Below are positions 12,301-24,300 of a DNA stretch of 64,000 bases, piece by piece. The stretch spans positions 23,724,001 to 23,788,000 of the forward strand of contig NC_059504.1 in the NCBI RefSeq assembly GCF_914767665.1. The letters are read 5' to 3'. The position numbers were made by a program, and so were the translations under genes. A model generated the notes under the pieces. The model searched no databases. It had not been told where the DNA came from and was given only the letters and a program-made list of their open reading frames with translations. This stretch comes from Harmonia axyridis (lineage: Eukaryota; Arthropoda; Insecta; Coleoptera; Coccinellidae). Each line of letters starts with the position of its first letter. Within the stretch, counting starts at the first letter, position 1.

Positions 12301-15300
12301 TTCTAGGTATTAACTGCACCGTATGGAATCCAGGGACATGGGGTCCTGGAAATGACACTAAATTTAATAATTTCTCAATTTCTGAAGATTTAAAAGGATC
12401 AGAAGGGGCAAGATCCAATCTCGTTTTTGGCATTTCTGTTAATGGTGGACTAGAACATGACATTGGTTCATCTTCCATTCTGGTAACTGCTGATGTTTCT
12501 TGAGAAGGCAACAAATCACCCAAAAGGCTTTTTCGCAAAGCTTCATTGGCCATAAGATTTTGAGCCAAATAACTATTATGTTCTTCAGAAATTGTGGTCA
12601 TTGCTGGCAATTTTGTAGTTCCCAAAAGTACTGAAGATTTAGTGGTAGCTGCACTTGAACTTGAACTAGATCTGCGAAAAATATATTACAATCATAAAAG
12701 TACTCATGAACGATAATAATATGCGTTCTGAATTGTCTTTTCAGGTGATATTATATCAGGTGATATAATATTTTACAGACTAAGCCCAATGACATGAATT
12801 CTAAAAAAATTGAAGATTATAAACTGTTGGTATATACAGGGGGCTCCTAAATTCATATCTACAAAATTCAGGAGTTAATGCTCGTATGAAATTAAGACGG
12901 GTCTTTTCCATAACAAAAATTTCCTCATCCCACCCCTTTTACGGAGGTGAAATTAGCAACCCTTACTTTAATTCATATCAAAACTTTTTTCCAAGATGTA
13001 GTTTCATGAAATGAAATTAAAATTAAAATTCTTGTTTTGTTTACAAATTTTTTTATTCTTGAATTTTTTCTCAAGACCAATAGCTGAAGAGAAAAACCGT
13101 ATTTTATAATTTTTTCAATAAATTGAGTGGAAAACAGTAAATATGTAAAATGTGGAAGGATTCATAATGAATGTTGGAAATGACCACCTCCAGCCATAGA
13201 ACGTCGTCTACGTGTCATGGATTGCCGAATTAAAAAAAAACATAATTTAAGTCACCACCTTATAAGGGTAATATCTCAGAATGTGGTGTCTGAGGAAATT
13301 TTGTTATAGGAACCCATCTTAATTTCATAAGAGCATTCACCTCCTGATTTTTGTCGCGTAAATTTAGGAACACGTATCTCTATAAATATAGCATGTTCAA
13401 GGGAGTAAAAACTTAACTACTTATTATCCATCATTCTACTTTGATAGAGTACACTAGCATAATTGTAATACTTTTTCGTTAGATAATGTAAATGGTTGTT
13501 AGTAGATAAAAATGATATGGTCTTAGGTGAAGTTTCAACAGGTATATATTTTGAATAAAGGAAAAATTATTAGTTGCCTTGGAATAGACTAACGAATCAC
13601 ATCAACTATATTATTACTTGAGTGATAACTTGGATAGCTCCAAAGATGACCTTATTCAGGCCCAAATGTTGACAAATACAATATTTTTCCTACAACTGCT
13701 ATGGAAAGTAGCGTATTCTTTACAGCTTACTCAATTTCAAAACTATGTATTGCTCATACTGTGGTAAATATTATTCCCCACGGCACTTTGCCCACACCTT
13801 GCTTGGTAGACCAATGAAATTGGGCTTTTGAGTCGTTTCTATGGAAACGCAATAAATTAGCACATGCTGTCAACGAAGGCCATTTTGGTTTGAATCAAGT
13901 CCATTACTTGAATTATTGAAATTTGTGCAGTTGTAGGAAAAGTATAGTGTGCAACATGTGGAGAAAGTCCTTTTCTCGCTCGTGTGTTTGCGGCACTCGC
14001 CTTTCAGGCTTGTGCCACAAACTTCCACACTCGCGAGAAAAGTTGGACTTTCCCCACTTGTTGCACAATATACTATTAATGTTTTATCTCATTTGACCTA
14101 ATTCCAATTCTCAACATTCTAAAAATTACTGAGATTATTAATTCTAATATCAACAATTGATTTTGAAACTTTTTTATTTTAGTACTACTAGAAATAAAAC
14201 CTTTGTATATGAAAATTATATGGGAAAGTCTGAAAAAATAAAAAAACCTTGTTTTGTGCTAGTGCAAACGAGAAAATATGAATAAGAGAGATTATTCTTT
14301 AATATTGTCCACATGCCGAAGCGATAATCAAAAAAATTTCAAATAAATCATTAAATAAAATAAAACATAGCAAACGCAAATTATCGTCTGACAAAAACAA
14401 TAGCTCGGGGTATCACAGAGAAGGAAGGGATAGCATGAAATGAAAATGTGAAAATTAAAAACATGTACATTTTTTTTTCTTCAAATTCGTGTGATTGAAC
14501 CGATGATCACTACGGCGCAAACGCCTTAGGCAATTCTGTCTGTTAATATGGGACCACGACTTTACAAACGATGCCTACTCTTCCCAAAACAACTGCTTTT
14601 TTTATGAAATTAGAATATTTTATCATGAAATAAAGAGAGTACAAATTTTATTAAATTCAACCAAATTTGTTGTCAATATTTATTTGTTTTTGGTTCATTG
14701 TTTTCATTAATAAATTTTTGAACACCTTGAAAATTTCACAAATTATTTTTTCATACATCAAATAAAAAAATTCGTTTATCGGCAGTCCAAATCTTTTCTC
14801 GGAAACTACAAGATTTATTTGCATGAAATTTGATACACAAATCAGTTTTTATACCGCATTGATCGTTCTGTCTTCAGAACAGGTTTCATAAATCTTTTAA
14901 GGGAAAAAATTAAGACATCAAATTTTTAAAAATGTATAACTCCAAACATTGAGTCCGCATACACTTGTAATTCAAAATGTGTTGCGACAATTTGTACTGA
15001 TTACAATAATTTTTCACATCCTAACTCCGATAGTCAAGGACGTTGAATTTTTGAATATTTCTATCTTTTATTAGCCTTTTTTCAAAGATTTGGATAAAAT
15101 AATAATAATTTTGTTTTGAAGCTTTAAGTTGATTATCTCACAAAAGTAAAAGACGTTACCCATATAATCTTCATACCATTTTCATCATTTTTCAAGAACT
15201 ATTCAAGCGGAAATTATGATGTACGTTTATTGGTTTTTATTCAGCATAGACCAGCTTTACTTAAAATTTTAATTGGATGATAAAAACAACACAACATGCA

Positions 15301-18300
15301 TTATAATGAAGCTCAAAACTCACGCATAACTTTTACTCTCTTCATATATTATTGAAAGAGCCTCATCATTCTTCTTTGTTTCAACTTCTTCTTCAAATAA
15401 TTGTTTCTTTGTAGCTTTCACTTGTTCAAAACAATTTTGTGTGACATGCTGCTTAGCTTGTGGGGTGCTAACCTTCATTGCGTTCAAATTAAAATTAAAC
15501 ATCTGAGTATTACAGCTATTGTTCAAATCAGAATAAACTATGTTTGCCTTGATTTCTTCAAATGATGAATTACTATCCTCGTCGAAAATTTGTTTGATAT
15601 TGGCGCTATCCATTGGTTGAGCTGCATTACCAGTTTCAGTACTGCCTCTTGACCCTGTTTCAGCTAAATCGTCTGTGCTCAGAACCTTAAAGGGAGTCTT
15701 CATAGCACTGCCTAAATTAATATAACCAATGGAAAATTATTTTTAGTATTGATGCAACAATATTGGTATCAGAATCTTTATAAGAATTTTATGGTGTGTA
15801 TGTACAATAGAAAAATTAGAAATTATAAACAAGATTCCTACCTCTTGGTTGTTCTTGATCATAAAATTTCATAGCACTAGTTTTAGGATCCACATTTTCA
15901 GTTGAGGGTGACGTCCAGATTACGAAGTTACAACTTGGAGCAGTTGGTGTAATAAGGGGTGGGACTTCAGAATCGTTAATCATTTCTTGAAAAAACTGAA
16001 ATTACATTTTTTAGTTATGAGAAATACTAGATAATATATCTAACAACTAAGCGACAAAATACTGCATATTAAGCATTTTCAAAACTAATTCCTGAAAATT
16101 TGAAAACAATTGAATTAATACCCATACTTTGTGTATGTATTAATACTGTGTGTATTGTTAAGAAACTTTTGAATAACATTAATTTTTTGATTTTTAATGC
16201 TGAAGGCTTTCATGGTCATATTTTAAGCAGCCCACAGACGAGCAACTTAGTTGCCAACCAAGTTGTCAACTAGATTTCAGTGGAGATTTCCGTCAAGTAA
16301 ACTAGTCAGTTGAGTCGTAGGAGTTGTTCGAATTCTTTTATTATGTATAATAATAAATGAGTTTTCAAAAAAATATGAAAATATTCATGAAAAATATTTA
16401 GACTGACACATATCACAAAATGATATTGAGCCTTTTGGATATTTTTGAAGCAAATAAATCGACGACCTTGTCGTTTTTAATATTTATTTCTCTTCACTCT
16501 CTCCTGAATTGTGGAGTTTTTCAAATAAGTTTTGAGGGGTTTAAGGAAGGAAAAGTATCTCTCCTGTTACAGGTATGGTTGCCAATATTTTCAGAAGTTT
16601 ATAAATATTTGGAAACAATTACTGATTAAAATTCTCCGAACCTTTCATCAAATCCCATCCCATAAATTTTTTATGTAATGTAAAATCGTCTTCTTCAATA
16701 TACTGGTCTGTTTTTCATAATAAACTGACAGGGTAGATAAGTATATAACCGATCTCGTAAAACATATCTGATTTCATTCATTGTGCTCGAGAAATACACA
16801 ATTTCCTATAGACCATCGTCAGTTATTTTTTCAAAGAAATGGCAAATTTCTTGAGAACTATACTCAACATAAATTAAATAGTATAGAAAATGTACACCAA
16901 ATGAACATATGAATTAAGAAATACCGCTGATTATGCAAAAAGTGAAAGATGTCTCATTCAATTTGAAAAAGTTGTGAGTATTTTCGGTGAAATTAGACTA
17001 GTATTTGTGAAAAAATTACCTTATCGGACTTCTTCCCCTGGCTACGGCCTTAATATAAAATGAAATATGTGGATTATTGCTAATATTGTCGCAGTATTCA
17101 ATAAGTTCACTTGGATTCCCTCTACACATCCATAAATCCAACTAGTTGCGGACTACCCCACAGACGCTGCATCTTAGTCCCCAACATTGGGCTCTGCTCA
17201 TTGAATATCAAACCAGACGAGCAACTTAGTCGCCAACTTGGCAACTTGGTTGGCGACTAAAATGCTTGTCTGTGGGCCCCATTATGACAGAGTAATATCT
17301 AGTAAAATACCCAGAAGATAATTTTTTCAAAAATAAAGGACCAGGTACCTGAATTTATGAAAAATGGTTCTGGTTAATCTCAAATATTAGTATTGTTTTT
17401 TGTAGACTTTTATGCCCTTTATAATCAAATTATGTACGGAAAAGAGTATACATTTAAGAAATATCGAAGGTATTAGATTTAAGACAGATTATTGCGAGTA
17501 AGATAATAACGAACGTAAAACAGAAGAAGATACCTTTGGTACTGAAAGAACACAACTACTCGACAAGAATAAAAAGAAACAACTATGAAAGAGGGAAAGT
17601 AGAAAAGAGATTGGGTCAAAGAAGCTGCACATACCTAGCTTCTAGACTCTATCCAAAAATACCTAATTGAATAAAAGAATTGAGGAGTATAAAAAGATTT
17701 AAAAGAGAAATAAAAGATTGGTTACTTGCTGAAGATCGATCATTGGTCCATAGAATGATCAACTCATCATATGACTAGATGCCCGATGAAAACAATGAAA
17801 AACCGATCGTGACGAAGAATGCCATGTAGAGAGAAAATTTTTCTTTTTTTTAATTTTGGATTTTGTTTGCAATTTATTATATTGAATAAACTAATATCTA
17901 TAAGCAGATCAGAATACTCAGGTCAACATTGGTTCCTAAGTTATAGGTTGTTCGAAGTAGACTTAGCGATAAAAGCAACAAATGTAATATCATCATAACT
18001 TTTGAACTAGGGAACATATTTGAATAGTTTTTTCGCTACTTTGCTGCTGAAAGTGCTATTCTTCATTGATCGTTAAGGTTTTTTAAATTTTAGCAGTATT
18101 TATGTCTTTACTTATGGATTACATGACTAGGCAGGAAACATAACTGCCCAGCTGTTATGCACATACATTGTTTTATTTTTATTATTCGTTCATTGTTTTG
18201 CTTTTTTTCATAGGGATATTAAAGGCCAAAGAATATAATAACAACATTCTTGAATGGCACACTATTCAGCAAGTCTCTCTGCTTTGAAGTGGGATTCAGA

Positions 18301-21300
18301 CAGTAACCTCGGCTACAAAATTGATATGTGTAGCATTGTTACTTTTTAATAACTTATTATTGCTATCAGTTTAAAAAGTTAAAATAATAACAATTTTTTT
18401 GAGAATGATGAGTGAGGTAACCTTACATCTAATGTGTTCAACGAAAAGTATCCAGATAAGCTTATTGCAAGAAAATACGTTCTTCTCCAGGCCGGATCGG
18501 AAAAAATGGTGAAGGAAAAAAAAGTTTTGCTATTGAACTCAAGAATCTACTGCTAAAATATATGTACAGGGTGGGCAAATAAGCGAGGTAAGCGGCCATA
18601 TCTCAGGAACCACTCACCGTAGAGACTTGCGGTAAAGAATTTTACCACTAAAGTAAACAAAAGAAAACACTGGAAATTGTTTTGAAGTTCATACCTCCAC
18701 CGCTAGGGGGCGTAATAGCTATCGTCGAGTAGAAAAATGCATTTTACTCGAAAAATTTTCATATTAAGTTGGGAAAAAAATATCATCACTGTAAACCTTG
18801 GAAAATTCTCTATCTGTTTGGATTGTCACTTTCGATTTTGCAACATTAAATAAGGGTGGGGGAAAGATAGAAATCTGTCTGATTGAAATGTCTCTAACTT
18901 CAGTTTGGCTCAACATTTTTGAGCAAATTAGATCTTATTTGAGAGACAACATCTTGTTGATTAAGGAAAAAATATACTCATGATGAATTTGATTCAGCTG
19001 CTTCCGATAGGGAGCGCTAAGTCAGAAGTTTATTGTTTTGTTCATTTTTCTCTGAAATTTCAAATGTAATGATAGGATTTTCGTAACAGAAACAGAAATT
19101 TCATTGAATTTGCATGAAAAAACCTGAAGGTCGCAAAGCGATAATTTCAGGCGTTCTGAAGTTATGGCCGAAAGAAGATATTCTTCAACTGATGCACTGC
19201 GAAAAACCAAATTGAGTCTTCAAGTTCTAACACAAACAGAAATCCCATCAAATTTGTATGAAAAAACCAAAAGGTCGCAAAGCGATAGCTTCAGGGGTTC
19301 TCTAATTATGGACGAAAAAAGATATTCTTCAACTGATGCACTGAAAAACTAAATTGTGTCTTCTTTCGGCCATAACTCCAGAACGCCTGAAGCTATCGCT
19401 TTGCGACCTTTTGGTTTTTTCATACAAATTTGATGGGATTTCTGTTTGTGTTAGAACTTGAAGACTCAATTTGGTTTTTCGCAGTGCATCAGTTGAAGAA
19501 TATCTTCTTTCGGCCATAACTTCAGAACGCCTAAAATTATCGCTTTGCGACCTTCAGGTTTTTTCATGCAAATTCAATGAAATTTCTGTTTCTGTTACGA
19601 AAATCCTATCATTACATTTGAAATTTCAGAGAAAAATGAACAAAACAATAAACTTCTGACTTAGCGCTCCCTATCGGAAGCAGCTGAATCAAATTCATCA
19701 TGAGTATATTTTTTCCTTAATCAACAAGATGTTGTCTCTCAAATAAGATCTAATTTGCTCAAAAATGTTGAGCCAAACTGAAGTTACAGACATTTCAATC
19801 AGTCAGATTTCCATCTTTCCCCCACCCTTATTTGATGTCGCAAAATCGAAAGTGACAATTCAAACAGATAGAGAATTTCCCAAGGTTTACAGTGATGATA
19901 TTTTTTTCCCAACTTAATATAAAAATTTTTCGAGTAAAATGCATTTTTCTACTCGACGATAGCTATTACGCCCCCTAGCGGTGGAGGTATGAACTTCAAA
20001 ACAATTTCCAGTGTTTTATTTTGTTTACTTTAGTGGTAAAATGTTTTACCGCAAGTCTCTACGATGAGTGGTTCCTGAGATATAGCCGCTTACCTCGCTT
20101 ATTTGCCCACCCTGTACAAGCGATGGCCTGTTAGGAGTTTATGGAAAACTGATCATAATTTTGTGCTAAAAATTTGGATGTTGCGGTTTGAGATAATGAT
20201 CTTTCTCCCTAAAATATTTTCAGATCTCTACAACTTCCGGTTATACCGGATACAGACTGCTTCTTCCTGATTTCAAATGGCGCAACCAGTATATTATTGC
20301 ATCAGTAGAAAGCTTTTGAATGACAATTTCAGCAATAAGTTCAAAGTTTATGAGTTAATGGGATTGTTATAAAAAAAATGGTGGCGTCGGGGGCTCACTT
20401 TTTTTTTCAAATATTTCTGAAGAAAGATCATTGTCTCAAACCCCAACATGTAAATTTTCAGCACAAAATTATGATTAGTTTTCCATAAACGTATAATAGG
20501 CCATCGCGGTGAATCAACCTGTCTAAACAAAATATAAAATACTGCATTAAATTATTTAATAAATTACCTTTGACTCCATTCCTAAAGAGGATTGGTCATC
20601 CAACATAGGTCCTCTGCCAAAATTACCAATTGGTGTAGCAGGTTTCAAAAAACTCCTCTGTGGAGCCTGTTGTCTGATACTGCTATTACTTGCATTAACA
20701 CTTTCAAAGCCCAGTGAATTAGATGCAGAATTCAAACCAGTTACGCTTGGATGAGAATAATTATCTACATCTATCACTTCACCTGTTTGCATAGGAACAA
20801 CCGGAGATTTTCCATTTTGGAAAGACAACTGAGATTTATGTTCAGAAGTGTGTATCTCTCTCGAGTTAGAAGTGTTGAATGAAGTTCCAAACGAAAAATT
20901 ACTTATATTTTTCTTTTCTTCTGACATTGAAATCATGTGATTTTGTTGTTCCTAAAAATTGAAAGCTTGCTGAGAAAACAAGTTATTTTATTCAATGTTT
21001 AAATTAGTAACACACATGCGAATAAATTAATTTATTCCTACAGAGCAGCTTTTATCTAAGAATAAAATCTGCGCAAGAGGAATACATTTATTTATTGGCA
21101 TGTGAAAAAATCGAGCCTCAATAAGAAATACTTCTGTCAATTTGAAAAAATTTCAAAAATGAAATGACTATGTAATTATTTTGCTATCAATTGCATATTT
21201 ACTATGCTTGTAATTTCAAGTCTGCTTTTACCCACCACTATTTTTTGATATCTCAATGCTGCAAGTTCTTCCAAGCTGTATTCCGTAGTAGGATCTGCAT

Positions 21301-24300
21301 AGACTCTCGATTTAGGATACATAGGCAGTAAACGATTGTCAACTGGTTCAGGTATTGTCATGTTTACCACCCAGCCAACATAAGTTTCTTTGGTTCTCGG
21401 AGGAAAATTAGGAAGAGGTTTATTTATGTCAATGGTGGAAGAAACACTCACAGGAATAACATCATCCTCATCATCTATATGAACTATAAAATTTGACAAG
21501 CGTTAAACAATCACCTTCAAAAAAGAATGAACAAGGTAGTCAGATTTTGATTATTTAGCACTCCACTTCCTAAAATATTAGATATAAAACAGTAATATTG
21601 ATGTCTCGATCTCTTAGCATATTTATATTCCCCTCTTCAACTTTTTTTTATTATTGAAGGTACCCACTCGAAATAGATACATCTTTAGTGTGCCTAATTC
21701 ACTGCGTTCGAACGGTGCTATTGAAATTTTTGTAGCGCTCTTATTTTGGTATTTTCAGAAAAAAATTTTTCATGGAAACTATAAGAGTAATGAAACATAT
21801 ATGCAGTTAAACATGGATTAGTGAAAACTTGATATACTAAGAATCCTAAGTTACTTTTCTTGCCTGTCCCTTCGGGGTTCAAAATTTACTTAACTGAAAA
21901 AATCTGATTTCTATTAGTGAGAAGTTTTATATCCTTTATTATTTCTTTTTTATTCCTCACTATTAATTTGTGTATTGATGTGGTGTTGGTTTTCATCATA
22001 ATAGCTATATTGTTATTGAGGTTCCCTTTCTGTAGCCTCGATTGGACTTCATTTTTTATGGTGTTCAGTCTCCCATCAGATATAAGGTAATATTTATTAT
22101 CCTTTCTCGTGCCTTGATGGTTGAAAAATATTTTTCCTAAACTGCTATGAAAAGTAGCCTATATCTCATAACTTACTGAATTTCAAAACTATGTATTGCT
22201 CATATTGTGAAAAATATTTTTCCTAGATGTTCATATTAAAATGAATATCTTTAAAGATCTTGAAATATATTCAAACGCCAACTGTGTGAACACTCAGCCA
22301 AAAAAAAACAGTTTTACCCCTCCATTCAAAAGATTGTGATTGTTGATGTCGACAGTCGATTTTTAAAAAACCAGTTTTACCCCTCTATTCAAAAGATTGT
22401 AATTGCTGATATCGACAGTCGATTTTGAGTATTTTATCAGAGAAGATAAGATTATTTAATGTAATATTATGAGGATTAAGCCATTTAGGAGGTGGATGAC
22501 CAACTATAGCCCATGGTTTTTGAACACCCAATATAATGAACTCGAAGAATATCATGACATATATTATCAAATTATTTAAAAACGGGAAAAATTGAAATTT
22601 TTTCGCAACAAAAATTTCTATAGAGCCATTAAAAGCAATGAATAAATTACTTCAAAGATGTTTTAGTTTGGAGAGTGTAGCTTCGATAATGAAGAAGATA
22701 GCAGAATTAGGCTAATTTTCAAAATTGCCCTTCAGACTAGAAACTAGGTACATAGCGAATGGTGGTTATTTGAGAGTTCCTCAAAGGGACGGTTCTATAT
22801 CATTTCGTCACAGACATGTAATTTTCGAATTTTCGGCTAGTAATGGTGTCAAACGATAAAGTTCAACTCACTAATATCTGTCCGATCGTCCGTAAACATA
22901 ATAAATCTCGAATGGAAAGACCTAGAAACTCGAAAGTTATAGGATAGTGTATTATATCAATCTCACGACATTCAGACAATATTTCAATTCTGGAAAAAGA
23001 ACCTTCCCGAGCGGGACTCGAACCCGCAACCTCCGAATCACTAGTTCGTTGGTCGGAGGTTGCGGGTTCGAGTCCCGCTCGGGGAGGTATTTTTTCCATA
23101 ATTGAAAAATTGTCTAAATGCCTTGAGATTAATATAATATATTAATATGTACAGACGTTAACCCATTAGTTATAGGATAGATTTAGATCTCGAATGTCGC
23201 ATTTAAGTTCGTTTGTAGGCAAAATCTGAGTAGGAGTTCCGTAAACATGGACATTCACAACACCAATACCCTAAAATAAAGAAAATGGAAAATTACATTG
23301 AAGTGCATCCAACAGATTTTTAAAAGAATTCACACTAGGGGGTGCCTTTTATCCAGCCTGACAGTGAATTCCACCTATCAAACACCCTGTTGCAGAGGAA
23401 ATATTGTCTTTGATATGTCCGATAGTTTTCGTGGTTTTAGATGGTGACCACGAAGATTGTCAGTATTGAGGGCAAACAAGTTGCTCAGATCAGAACCGAA
23501 CAGACCATGTAACGCTCTATAGGTCACTATCAAATCGCCACGTTCACGGTGTTCACCGAAAGAGCCAAGACCAGCGTTGCCGTTCGTACGATAATTATCG
23601 TTTTGTACGATAATTTGCTGCTCGGTACTATGTACGATACCGCATGTACGATAATTTCAGTGTACCTATCATTTGAGTTGAAATTTCTATAGATACTAAA
23701 AATATAATGAAACTGAGTATGGCCAGATTTAGTAGAAATCTTCTTTTTCAGTGGATTTTTCGCATTTTCATGAAGTTTTTAGTAGGAAGAAATCATTTGG
23801 TAGATTTTAGTAGTTTTAAAAAATCTAACCGAGACGGTTGGGAATGTCTAGACTTTAGAATGTTCCGATGAATCAATTAGTAGTTCATTGGGGTTCTACG
23901 TTCTACGTGGATCTAGAAGAACGAACCTACTTAAACATAATAAAATCATAAAACTTCTTTGCTGGCTGTCGGCTGAAAATAAATACAAAGAATCATGGAA
24001 TATCCGAGGGATAGGTGCCTCATTAAAAACAGATGGTGTTCAAACTTCAGTTGAAAATATACCATTATCTCATATTTCGTATTCTATTTAGTGAAAAAAA
24101 ATTGTTGTAACAGGTATTTCATTAACATATTTGAGTGGCTGAATATTTCAGATTTGAATATATTCATTTCACACAACAAAATCGTTATTTTGATGACCCT
24201 TATTTTATAGAGAATTTTTACGAAGATATTTTTTCGTATTTCCAATCAATTCAAGTATTTAGATTCATATTATTTTATAATATGTGGATATGGGAGCAAA

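Noticed and set aside
19022..19659. Four 62-codon ORFs of two types, repeated on both strands
   Set aside because: They are the same foldback arm read twice (and again at 51590). Conservation reflects the repeat, not selection.
21232..21236. BubR1 exon 5 donor at GG|GTAAAAG
   Set aside because: It looks stronger as a donor, but it throws exon 6 into a frame with early stops. GTG|GTGGGT keeps the frame.
22863..23099. 79-codon ORF with RAGLEPATS-like peptide
   Set aside because: It is a translation of the tRNA-arm palindrome, a well-known artefact, and not a protein.
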